From contig JBKOWM010000098.1 of NCBI GenBank assembly GCA_046724395.1, positions 1 through 12,053 on the forward strand: a DNA stretch of 12,053 nucleotides, in the 5' to 3' direction. The notes beneath the pieces are model-generated. The model had not been told where the DNA came from. It saw only the letters and a list, made by a program, of their open reading frames with translations, and did not search any database. The stretch's first letter is position 1. Each line of letters begins with the position of its first letter. Shown piece after piece: positions 1 to 5,716 of this stretch. The DNA is from DATAEU01 sp046724395 (GTDB lineage Bacteria; Actinomycetota; UBA4738; HRBIN12). The position numbers and the translations under genes are program-made.

Positions 1-137
1 ATGCCCGGGAGATCGAAGTGCAGGAAGACCGCATCCCCCCTCCGGTAAGCATCCATAGGGATCGATCGAACCTGGACGACCCCTCCGAAGGCCTGCTGGG
101 CGAGGCGGTCCAGATCCCGGAACGGATCGAAGCGCAT
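1..137 (-). CDS. Hsp20 / alpha-crystallin small heat-shock protein, N-terminus only (runs off window)
   Basis: The first 45 residues read on the minus strand begin MRFDPFRDLDRLAQ and continue to IPMDAYRRGDAVFLHFDLPG. This is the standard N-terminal arm of actinobacterial Hsp20 chaperones (MxFDPFRxLDRL..., then PMDxYR..D...xxDLPG), leading into the alpha-crystallin domain. The rest lies beyond position 1. Small heat-shock proteins are ATP-independent cytoplasmic holdases that bind unfolding proteins. The ATG at 137-135 is the only possible start nearby, because an in-frame TGA lies six codons upstream. No good Shine-Dalgarno sequence precedes it. The upstream region holds a promoter-like pair and a HAIR-like repeat (separate entries), which fits heat-shock control. 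Family identity is read from motifs; the missing C-terminal domain cannot be checked here. Confidence 0.85.
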   Translation of the reverse strand, partial: MRFDPFRDLDRLAQQAFGGVVQVRSIPMDAYRRGDAVFLHFDLPG

Positions 138-179
138 GACACTGGGTCGTCATCCCCTGGGCGCGGACGTCGGTCCTAC

Positions 180-209
180 GTTATCCGCAGGCGGCTTGAC
201 TCCTTCCAA
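180..209 (-). promoter_or_regulatory. Candidate promoter of the hsp20 gene
   Basis: On the minus strand TTGGAA (209-204) and GATAAC (185-180) are separated by 18 nt, a plausible sigma-70-type -35/-10 pair. Transcription would begin near 173 and give a leader of about 36 nt before the hsp20 ATG at 137. The -35 box lies inside the HAIR-like repeat. This is a consensus match by eye only. Confidence 0.35.
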
Positions 210-215
210 CTCCCA
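195..215. promoter_or_regulatory. HAIR-like HspR operator upstream of hsp20
   Basis: The plus strand reads CTTGACT-N7-ACTCCCA. The HspR operator consensus (HAIR) is CTTGAGT-N7-ACTCAAG, so the left half matches 6 of 7, the right half 4 of 7, and the 7-nt spacer is exact. It covers the candidate -35 box and sits about 60-80 nt upstream of the hsp20 start, where a repressor would block transcription. HspR itself is not in the window; the operator assignment is inference from pattern and context. Confidence 0.4.
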
Positions 216-282
216 CCAGGCCGTTACGCGTGGACGAAGGCCGCCATAATCACGGCCGAGCATCTCGCTCGTAGCCCTCTGG

Positions 283-653
283 GCCTCGACGAGTGGCTCC
301 TCGCAACTCCTCCGGCCCTGGAAGGTTCGACGAGATCGTCGACCGGCTGGCGCGCGAATTCCATCCCCGGCGCCGCTCCAGAGCAATGTGAGACCGAGAC
401 CGGAGAGCCGGTCTGGTTCGATCGCAGCGACGTCGCGAACGTTCTCAACGCCCAGGAAGGCGCATCCCCCAAGCAATTATGAGGCGGGCCGCGCCTGGGG
501 CGTGGGCCGAGACGCACGTCGACCTGAGGGCGCTGCAAGAAGAGGCTCGCTCGACGCCCCTTGACATCAGCATTAGGCGCGATCGGATGGACTCGGTGGA
601 TCCGAGCCGCAACGGCGAATGCCGACGCCTGGCTCCATCGGCGCGGATCCGGT
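283..653 (+). pseudogene. Possible decayed MNT nucleotidyltransferase / HEPN gene pair
   Basis: One frame ends in EWLLATPPALEG and the next frame continues FDEIVDRLAREFHP. This resembles the N-terminus of small MNT-type nucleotidyltransferases, but the GSRARG...D.D catalytic core that should follow is absent. About 70 nt on, a frame reads VWFDRSDVANVLNAQEG, resembling the C-terminal strand of the same family, and ends in TGA at 480-482. That stop overlaps an ATG at 479 (ATGA) opening a 57-codon frame that starts MRRAAPGAWAETHVDLRAL, reminiscent of the HEPN N-terminus (W..A..DLR.A). Tight ATGA coupling is typical of MNT/HEPN toxin-antitoxin pairs. All of this is weak similarity recalled from families, and the core is missing. 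At best this is debris, and it could be chance. Confidence 0.22.
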
Positions 654-761
654 AGCCGCTCACTCCCTGGCTCACTCTGGGGCCCAGCAGAACCCGGTCC
701 TAGACGCCTCTTCGGCCTCTGCGATGGCTCCGTTGATCTCCATCGATCGGTTCCCACTGAG

Positions 762-1411
762 TTCCATCGGCTCGACGTTTTCTCCCTCTCCGAAGGGCGT
801 CTTTCAGGCGGCTCGCCCCGCTCCGGCGGAGAGCGCAGCTGGAAGCACGATCACTACCTGAAGGGCACGCTAGTCTGCGCCGAGTGCGGCTCCAACCTGT
901 ACTACGTGGTCGCCAAGGGGCGCTTCGGGTACTTCCGCTGCATCGGGCGGAACACCCGTCGCACGCGCTGCTCACAGCGCCGCTACATCCCAGCGACCGA
1001 GCTCGAGCGAGAGGTCGAGGCCTTACGAAGACCTCCGGATTCCGCCGACGCTCGGGAGGAGACTCGAACAGGTTCTCCGCGTCGAGGCCGCTGAGCTCGA
1101 GCGACACCGGGCAGAGGCAACCGAGTTCTGGGCCGGCGCCTTCGCCAGCTCACCAACGAGCGGGCGAAGCTGCTTCGCGCCCACTACGCCGATGCGATCG
1201 ACGTTGCGACCCTCAAGCGCGAGCAGGCGCGGATCAACGCCGAGATGGCGGATGCCGAGTCACAGCTCACGACCGACGGGGGGCACATCAAACATGCGAA
1301 GCAGGTGGAACCACGCGTTCTTCCGGACGATCCGGGTTCGAGACGGCGCGATCGCGAGCTTCACCTACGAGGAGCCCTTCGCATCCCTCTTCGGTTCGCA
1401 CAAGGGCTCGA
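762..1411 (+). pseudogene. Frameshifted C-terminal remnant of a large serine recombinase
   Basis: The recombinase zinc ribbon is clear from about 831: ERSWKHDHYLKGTLVCAECG, an aromatic-rich stretch, then FRCIGRNTRRTRC and ELEREVEAL. It has the usual CxxC...C...C arrangement, with the first cysteines at 876 and 885. The coiled-coil tail follows only if the frame is changed. Near 1023 it shifts +1 (YEDLRIPPTLGRRLEQVLRV), near 1138 it returns (QLTNERAKLLRAHYADAI), and near 1300 it shifts again (NHAFFRTIRVRDGAIASFTY, then EEPFASLFGSHKG). In-frame stops such as the TGA at 1092 also interrupt it. Large serine recombinases integrate phages and mobile elements; this copy also lacks the catalytic resolvase domain and is dead. 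Its last frame would run straight into the tRNA-Ala gene at 1412. Confidence 0.85.
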
Positions 1412-1488
1412 TGGTGGAGGTGAGGGGATTTGAACCCCTGACCCCTGCCGTGCGAAGGCAGTGCTCTACCGGGCTGAGCTACACCCCC
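1412..1488 (-). tRNA. tRNA-Ala (anticodon CGC)
   Basis: A complete 77-nt cloverleaf can be folded. The acceptor strand GGGGGTG pairs with CACCTCC and is followed by A and an encoded CCA. The D arm is GCTC/GAGC, the anticodon arm is CTGCC-TTCGCAC-GGCAG, and the T arm is AGGGG-TTCAAAT-CCCCT. The anticodon CGC reads GCG. Position 3-70 is a G-U wobble, the classic identity element of alanine tRNAs, which settles the amino acid. The gene starts 23 nt after the translin-family stop codon on the same strand and may be processed from that transcript. Its 3' end abuts the recombinase remnant. Confidence 0.97.
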
Positions 1489-1502
1489 TTGGCGACCAAG
1501 GG
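1486..1502. repeat. Perfect inverted repeat at the 5' edge of tRNA-Ala
   Basis: CCCTTGG-CGA-CCAAGGG is a perfect 7-bp inverted repeat with a 3-nt loop. It covers the first three bases of the tRNA and the 14 nt upstream. In RNA it would form a hairpin competing with the acceptor stem or marking the mRNA/tRNA boundary. There is no U-tract, so it is not a standard terminator for the gene upstream. Confidence 0.5.
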
Positions 1503-1511
1503 TAGCAGTCG

Positions 1512-2150
1512 CTACCCCTCGCCGAGCACGGCTCGCCCGTGGCGGTCCAGCGCCTCGCGCAGGTCACGTTGGCCGATCGCCGTCGTCACGTCTCCCCGCG
1601 TCTTCTCGATCAGACTGCGCGCGACGTCGGTCGTTCGGCGAAGGTTTCCGGTGATCGCGTCCGGATAATCCATTGAGACAAGCACCGAGTACAGCTCCTC
1701 CATAAAGGCGAGCACCGCCTCGGCCCGATCGACCTGCGACTGCCGGAGGAGATCGAGAGCGAAGCGGCGGCCCTCCCCAATTGCCTCCGCCATCCCGTTG
1801 AGGTAGGGCGCGTCCTCGACGCCGAGCTCGTCGACGCCGGGAAGAGCGTCCGTGCCGGTGACGAGCGCCTCGGTGATGCGCGCCTCGGCGTACTCCTTCT
1901 GCGCGTCCTGCAGGTACCCGGCGAAGCGAATGTCGGGGTGGTCTCGGACGGCCTCGAGCGCATCCGCGATGGCCGTACGTGCCTCGTCCATCAGCGATCG
2001 AGCGAGATCCCATTCACCTCGATGCAGCGCACGGATCGCGTTCGCGCACGAACGCACGCCACGGCGAGACGCGGCGAGCGCACGTTCGCGCGCCTGCATT
2101 CGCACGTCGAACCGGACGCGGAAGCCGTCGGCGAGCGAGTCGAGGTCCAC
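1512..2150 (-). CDS. Translin/TRAX-family (C3PO-like) nucleic-acid-binding protein
   Basis: This 212-residue, entirely helical protein resembles the prokaryotic translin family, in databases often mislabelled as haloacid dehalogenase. The signatures are an N-terminal helix with ANAIRALHRGEWDLAR (37-51), QKEYAEAR (84-91), then EDAPYLNGMAEAIGEGRR (112-129) and the C-terminal MDYPDAITGNLRRTTDVARS with LIEKTRGDV (160-188). Eukaryotic translin/TRAX forms the RNase C3PO, and the acidic cluster around E122/E126 falls where TRAX has catalytic glutamates. Which residues are really metal-binding cannot be decided by eye. The GTG start lies 6 nt after the stop of the membrane-protein gene, with no clear Shine-Dalgarno sequence, so translation is probably coupled. 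An internal ATG at residue 18 would cut conserved sequence. tRNA-Ala follows after 23 nt. Confidence 0.8.
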   Translation of the reverse strand: MDLDSLADGFRVRFDVRMQARERALAASRRGVRSCANAIRALHRGEWDLARSLMDEARTAIADALEAVRDHPDIRFAGYLQDAQKEYAEARITEALVTGTDALPGVDELGVEDAPYLNGMAEAIGEGRRFALDLLRQSQVDRAEAVLAFMEELYSVLVSMDYPDAITGNLRRTTDVARSLIEKTRGDVTTAIGQRDLREALDRHGRAVLGEG

Positions 2151-2156
2151 GCCCGG

Positions 2157-2729
2157 TCAGGCGTTGGCGCCGACTTCGGAGACGCGCTTGACGGTGATCG
2201 TCTCCACGTCGTCGGTCCCGAACGCACCGAGGCCGTTGATCGCCGGTCTCGTGCGACCGGCGGCATCGCTGGCGTACCGCTCGCGCACGCGATGAGGGCG
2301 CTCGGGTACGGATCGGACAGCCTCGGACCGCTGCTCGGGGGTTTGCGGTGCCCGCTGCTTGATCGACAAGAGGATCCAGACGTACGCCCCGAGGAGCGTG
2401 GCCAGAACCGCCGTCGCGTACCAGACCGGCCGCAGCGGCGGGACGATGCCGATCATGAACGACAGCGCGATGCTCTCCAGGAAGAAGACGAAGACCTTGC
2501 GGCGGCGCTCGCGGGCACGGACCTGCGCTCGCGCGTGGGGTTCAAGCAGCGGGACGCCTTTCTTCGGCGTCACGATCCAGCGGCCCTGACCGCTCAGGTC
2601 GGTCTCTGCCAGCAGGTCCATCCCTCGTTCGAAGTCCTCGACAGTTCGGTTCGGCGACCTCCGCCGAACCGACCCAAGGAGGAGCGCGGCCCAAAGTATG
2701 CCGAACACTACAAGCGACAGCCAACTCAT
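2157..2729 (-). CDS. GlpR/SepX-like three-helix membrane protein
   Basis: The protein has 190 residues. It has an N-terminal membrane helix (about 3-19, SWLSLVVFGILWAALLLG) followed by basic RRRS and EDFERGMDLLAE, a charged cytoplasmic stretch, an RARERRRK run, two adjacent membrane helices (about 79-96 and 103-122) and a polar tail of about 65 residues. This layout and the sequence around the first helix match the actinobacterial membrane protein encoded beside moeA/glp, known as GlpR in Corynebacteriales and SepX in Streptomyces, where it acts with the gephyrin-like Glp at the division septum. I chose the ATG at 2729 because GGAAGG lies 8 nt upstream and the hydrophobic helix begins at once. 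A longer frame to 2816 adds a Cys/Arg-rich stretch unlikely to be translated. The family call rests on architecture and synteny, so function is inferred. Confidence 0.6.
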   Translation of the reverse strand: MSWLSLVVFGILWAALLLGSVRRRSPNRTVEDFERGMDLLAETDLSGQGRWIVTPKKGVPLLEPHARAQVRARERRRKVFVFFLESIALSFMIGIVPPLRPVWYATAVLATLLGAYVWILLSIKQRAPQTPEQRSEAVRSVPERPHRVRERYASDAAGRTRPAINGLGAFGTDDVETITVKRVSEVGANA

Positions 2730-2814
2730 CCAGCAGCCCTTCCGCCTGTGGTGCCCCGGTTTTCCACAACATCTGGGCTGGGTCCGGACGGTACCACTAC
2801 ATCTTGAGCACTCC

Positions 2815-2832
2815 AATCACATTCGTGTGATT
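2815..2832. promoter_or_regulatory. Palindromic operator-like site upstream of the GlpR/SepX-like gene
   Basis: AATCACA-TTCG-TGTGATT is a perfect 7-bp inverted repeat with a 4-nt centre, in an A/T-richer island between moaC and the membrane-protein gene. On the minus strand its end overlaps TTGGAG, which is followed after 17 nt by TACCGT, a weak -35/-10 pair about 60 nt before the ATG at 2729. It could be a repressor or activator site. A TTCG-capped hairpin is the alternative reading, but no T-run follows it for termination. Confidence 0.45.
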
Positions 2833-2884
2833 CTCGCTGCGGGCCTGTCCTGCCAGTCCAGGCGGTCCCGGTCGAACGAGCCCG

Positions 2885-3352
2885 TCAGCGGGAGGCCTCG
2901 TAGGCGCCCGACTTCCCGCCGGACTTGCGGAGAAGCCTGAGGCCGTCGATCCGAGCGGCTCGGTCGAACTCCTTGCCTGTGTCGTAGAGGCTCAGCGCGG
3001 CCACGGCGGCCGCCGTCAGGGCCTCCATCTCGACGCCCGTCCGGTCGCGCGCCCGGACCGTTGCCTCCACTCGGATGGAGCCGCTCGCGGGGTCCGGTTC
3101 GACGAGGACCTCGGCCCCCGTGATGGCGATCGGGTGGCAGAACGGCAGGAGGTCGGGTGTTCGCTTGACGCCCATCACGCCGGCGATCCGCGCGGCCTCG
3201 ATCGGATTCCCCTTCCGGGTTCCGGCGACGAGGTGGTCGACGGCCTCGCGGGTCATCGAGACGACACACTCGGCGACGGCGACGCGCTCGGTCTCGTCCT
3301 TCGTGCCGACGTCGACCATCCGCGCTACCCGCGGAGCGTTCTGGTGACCCAT
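2885..3352 (-). CDS. moaC: Cyclic pyranopterin monophosphate synthase (molybdenum cofactor biosynthesis)
   Basis: MoaC, with MoaA, converts GTP to cyclic pyranopterin monophosphate, the first step of molybdenum cofactor synthesis; MoaC closes the ring in the cytoplasm. The 155-residue protein begins with the family's ARMVDVGTKDETER and contains KGNPIEAARIAGVMGVKRT (K47), LLPFCHPIAITG (H73), GVEMEALTAAAVAAL (E108, E110), YDTGKEFDR (D124, K127) and LRLLRKSGGKSG. These are the residues known to form the MoaC active site, so it should be active. The ATG at 3352 follows the moeA stop by a single base (TGAGATG), so the two are translationally coupled. A longer frame to 3397 only overlaps moeA. The stop is followed by a 155-nt gap. 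Confidence 0.95.
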   Translation of the reverse strand: MGHQNAPRVARMVDVGTKDETERVAVAECVVSMTREAVDHLVAGTRKGNPIEAARIAGVMGVKRTPDLLPFCHPIAITGAEVLVEPDPASGSIRVEATVRARDRTGVEMEALTAAAVAALSLYDTGKEFDRAARIDGLRLLRKSGGKSGAYEASR

Positions 3353-3353
3353 C

Positions 3354-4616
3354 TCAGCCGTCCATCGCCCGAAACAACCAGACGTCGACGTCCTCACCCG
3401 GTGCGGCGCGCTCGACCCCCGCGGGAACGATCGCCAGGCCGTTCGCGCGCGCCACCGTTCCGATGAGGTTCGACCCCCGCCCGCCCGTCGGCGTCGCCTC
3501 GTACCCGCCTCCGCCCGTCGGCCGTACGAGCACGCGCGCGAACTGCGTCTTGCCGCGCGGACCGACGACCTCGTCGGCGAGCGTCGCCCGCACCTTCGGA
3601 CGGAACAGCCGCGTTCGGCCCATCATCTTCATGAGCGCCGGTCGGATGAACACCTCGAAGCTCACGAAAACGCTGACCGGATTCCCGGGCAGGCCGAAGT
3701 ACGGCTTGCCCTCGACGTGCCCGAAACCCTGCGGCATGCCGGGCTGCATGGCCACGCGATAGAAGTCGACCTCACCGCGTTGGACGAACGCGGCCTTCAC
3801 CACGTCGCGCTCCCCCACCGAAACGCCGCCCGAGGACACGAACGCGTCCGCCTGCACCAGGTGGTTCAACACGGCGTCGCGGAACGCGTCGACATCGTCG
3901 GCGACGATCCCCGCCATAACCGGCGAGGCGCCCGCCTCGCGGAGCGCACCGAACAGGAGGTACGCGTTCGAGTCGTGCACCTGCCCGAACTGCGGGGACT
4001 GCGACGGCGGAATGAGCTCGTCTCCCGTCGACAGGACCACCACGCGCGGTCGTGGATGCACGAGCGGATGCGACGCGCCCGCGGTGGCGAGGAGCCCCAT
4101 CTCCGGAGCGCCGAGACGCCGCCCGGCGCGCACGAGCGGCTGTCCAATCCGCGCATCCTCCCCGCTCGGGCGGATGTGTCCGCCGGCGCGATTGCCCGCG
4201 ATGATGCGAACGACGGTCTCGCCCATAGGCTCCGCGTTCTCGATCGGCACGATCGTGTCGGCGCCCGCCGGGATCGGTGCGCCCGTCGCGATCCGGACGG
4301 CCTCACCGCCCCCGACCGTCGACTCGGGACGCCGGCCGATGAGTGCGCGCCCGACGACGCGCAGTTCGATGGGCTCTGAGGGTGTCGCGTCGGTGACGTC
4401 GTTCGAGCGGACCGCAAAGCCGTCCATGGCCGACGATGCGAAATCTGGGATGTCTCGCTCGGCGACGACATCGCGCGCGAGGACGCAACCGTGCGCCTCC
4501 TGTAGCGGAAGCTCGAGCGGCGAGAGGGGGTTGATCCCGGAGAGCAGGCGGTCGCGCGCCGTCTCGACGGACAACATGCCTTCGCCGCTGTCATGGTCGT
4601 GCACCCGCAGGGCCAT
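3354..4616 (-). CDS. moeA: MoeA / gephyrin-like molybdotransferase (Glp type)
   Basis: MoeA inserts molybdate into adenylylated molybdopterin. The 420-residue protein shows the full fold: MoeA_N with PDFASSAMDGFAV (D65) and GAPIPAGADTIVPIE, the molybdopterin-binding domain with VVVLSTGDELIP (192-203), HDSNAYLLFGAL, FVSSGGVSVGERDVVK (259-274) and YFGLPGNPVSVFVSFE, then the C-terminal barrel. The usual KPGKP motif before the LPGNP segment is QPGMP (291-295), so both lysines are gone. This suggests the Glp variant, which in Corynebacteriales serves cell division with GlpR; a similar membrane gene lies two genes on. The ATG at 4616 is preceded by TACACT at leaderless distance. An internal ATG at 4577 (MLSVETAR) is the alternative. 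It lies 32 nt after galU and touches moaC. Confidence 0.93.
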   Translation of the reverse strand: MALRVHDHDSGEGMLSVETARDRLLSGINPLSPLELPLQEAHGCVLARDVVAERDIPDFASSAMDGFAVRSNDVTDATPSEPIELRVVGRALIGRRPESTVGGGEAVRIATGAPIPAGADTIVPIENAEPMGETVVRIIAGNRAGGHIRPSGEDARIGQPLVRAGRRLGAPEMGLLATAGASHPLVHPRPRVVVLSTGDELIPPSQSPQFGQVHDSNAYLLFGALREAGASPVMAGIVADDVDAFRDAVLNHLVQADAFVSSGGVSVGERDVVKAAFVQRGEVDFYRVAMQPGMPQGFGHVEGKPYFGLPGNPVSVFVSFEVFIRPALMKMMGRTRLFRPKVRATLADEVVGPRGKTQFARVLVRPTGGGGYEATPTGGRGSNLIGTVARANGLAIVPAGVERAAPGEDVDVWLFRAMDG

Positions 4617-4629
4617 CCGCGGCAGTGTA
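4617..4629 (-). promoter_or_regulatory. Candidate leaderless -10 box of moeA
   Basis: TACACT followed by GCCGCGG and then ATG places a TANNNT box 7 nt before the start codon, the spacing of leaderless actinobacterial genes. There is no Shine-Dalgarno sequence in front of this ATG and no good -35. It would be an internal promoter just after galU. Inference from pattern. Confidence 0.35.
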
Positions 4630-4648
4630 GCGACGGGCCGGGCTTGCG

Positions 4649-5527
4649 TTAGAGGAGCTTCTTGCGTTGGACGACCTGCGCGAGGTACCGCCTGAGGTCC
4701 TCGCCGAGGTCTTCCCGGTCGATCGCGAGCTCGATCGTCGCCTTGAGGTAGTCGAGCTTGTTGCCGGTGTCGTACCGCCCACCCTCGAATGTCCACGCGT
4801 AGACGGCCTGCTCCTGAGCGAGCGCGTTGATGGCGTCGGTGAGCTGGATCTCGCCGCCCTTGCCCGGCTCGACGTCGTGAAGGCAGTCGAAGATCTCCGG
4901 AGTCAGGACGTACCGGCCGATCGCCGCGAGGTTCGACGGCGCGTCGTCGCGCGACGGCTTCTCGACGATCGACGTCACGCGAGCCAGTCGTTCGTCGACG
5001 AACTCGGGGGTGATCGCGCCGTACAGACTGATCTCGTCGCGGCTCACCTCCATGGCCGCCAGAACGCTGCGCCCGTAGCGGTCGTGCACCCGCAGCATGT
5101 CGTTCAGCAGTGGGCTGTCGGGCGCCATGATGTCGTCACCGAGCATCACAACGAACGGTTCTGCCGCGACGAATCCCTCCGCGATCGCGACCGCGTGGCC
5201 GAGGCCGAGCGGATCGCGTTGGCGGATGTAGTGGATGGTCGCCATCTCCGAGATCTCACGGACCTCCTTGAGCTCGTCGAACTTTCCCTTCGCCTCGAGG
5301 TAGTGCTCGAGCTCAATGGATCGATCGAAGTGGTCCTCAATGGAGCGCTTACCGCGGCCGGTGACGATCAAGATGTCCTCACACCCGGCGCGGCACGCCT
5401 CCTCGACGACGTACTGGATGGCCGGCTTGTCCACGACCGGCAGCATCTCTTTGGGCTGCGCCTTGGTTGCCGGCAGGAACCGCGTCCCGAGTCCGGCCGC
5501 GGGGATGACCGCCTTTCGTAGCTTCAT
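4649..5527 (-). CDS. galU: UTP-glucose-1-phosphate uridylyltransferase (UDP-glucose pyrophosphorylase)
   Basis: GalU makes UDP-glucose from UTP and glucose 1-phosphate, supplying cell-surface glycans and nucleotide-sugar pathways. The 292-residue protein has normal family length and all key segments: AVIPAAGLGTRFLPATK (6-22, nucleotide loop), PKEMLPVVDKPAIQYVVEE (25-43), MLGDDIM (128-134, metal-binding aspartates), SIVEKPS (186-192), PGKGGEIQLTDAI (221-233) and GGRYDTGNKLDYLKA (249-263). The ATG at 5527 is preceded by GGAG with a 7-nt gap. Upstream on the minus strand, TATGCT (5560-5555) is a possible -10. It heads the galU-moeA-moaC block, a conserved actinobacterial arrangement, though the 5-formyltetrahydrofolate cyclo-ligase gene often found beside it is not here. 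Divergent from the FmdB-type gene. Confidence 0.97.
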   Translation of the reverse strand: MKLRKAVIPAAGLGTRFLPATKAQPKEMLPVVDKPAIQYVVEEACRAGCEDILIVTGRGKRSIEDHFDRSIELEHYLEAKGKFDELKEVREISEMATIHYIRQRDPLGLGHAVAIAEGFVAAEPFVVMLGDDIMAPDSPLLNDMLRVHDRYGRSVLAAMEVSRDEISLYGAITPEFVDERLARVTSIVEKPSRDDAPSNLAAIGRYVLTPEIFDCLHDVEPGKGGEIQLTDAINALAQEQAVYAWTFEGGRYDTGNKLDYLKATIELAIDREDLGEDLRRYLAQVVQRKKLL

Positions 5528-5701
5528 GCCAGCACTCCAGCGCAGGAGCCTGGCAGCATACTCCGGACCCGGGCATCGGTCGCCTCGGTCCATTTGGCGT
5601 GGACGTTCGCGCAAGTCCCCTCTCGGCCGCCCAAGGCCCAGACGGCATTCCCGCGCGCGAAGGCGGCGAAACGACGCGACGAACAGGGCCACGCCTTCGC
5701 T

Positions 5702-5716
5702 TACGATGGATGCGGC
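5702..5716 (+). promoter_or_regulatory. Candidate -10 box close to the fmdB-type start
   Basis: TACGAT at 5702-5707 lies 9 nt before the ATG at 5717, so a transcript would begin at or very near the start codon. No Shine-Dalgarno sequence is present. The same hexamer sits before the 57-residue ORF at 7109. No convincing -35 is seen in the 189-nt divergent region 5528-5716, which holds no gene. Confidence 0.35.

Larger units (their letters stand above)
138..761. other. Region without an intact gene
   Basis: Beyond the hsp20 promoter (180-215) no frame on either strand in this stretch gives a convincing full-length protein. The longer open frames are high-GC shadows without recognisable motifs. 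From about 280 to 560 there are faint traces of an MNT/HEPN gene pair (separate entry). From about 560 to 761 I see nothing that can be assigned, although an intact serine recombinase would have its N-terminal resolvase and recombinase domains in or before this area. Confidence 0.6.

Noticed and set aside
224..757. Long minus-strand open frame of 177 codons
   Set aside because: No family motif, no ribosome site, composition typical of a GC-rich shadow; it lies over the MNT/HEPN-like traces and the hsp20 upstream DNA.
1..1411. Second copy of the tRNA-Ala 3' end as an element boundary
   Set aside because: I looked for the gaggggatttgaa block left of 1412 and found no copy, so no bounded integrated element can be drawn.
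2730..2816. Cys/Arg-rich N-terminal extension of the GlpR/SepX-like protein
   Set aside because: The SD-supported ATG at 2729 and the immediate membrane helix fit the family better; the extension covers the promoter-like region.
2815..2832. Palindrome as a CRP/cAMP-receptor site
   Set aside because: The half-sites are in the opposite order (TCACA...TGTGA) to the CRP consensus and the spacer is 4, not 6.
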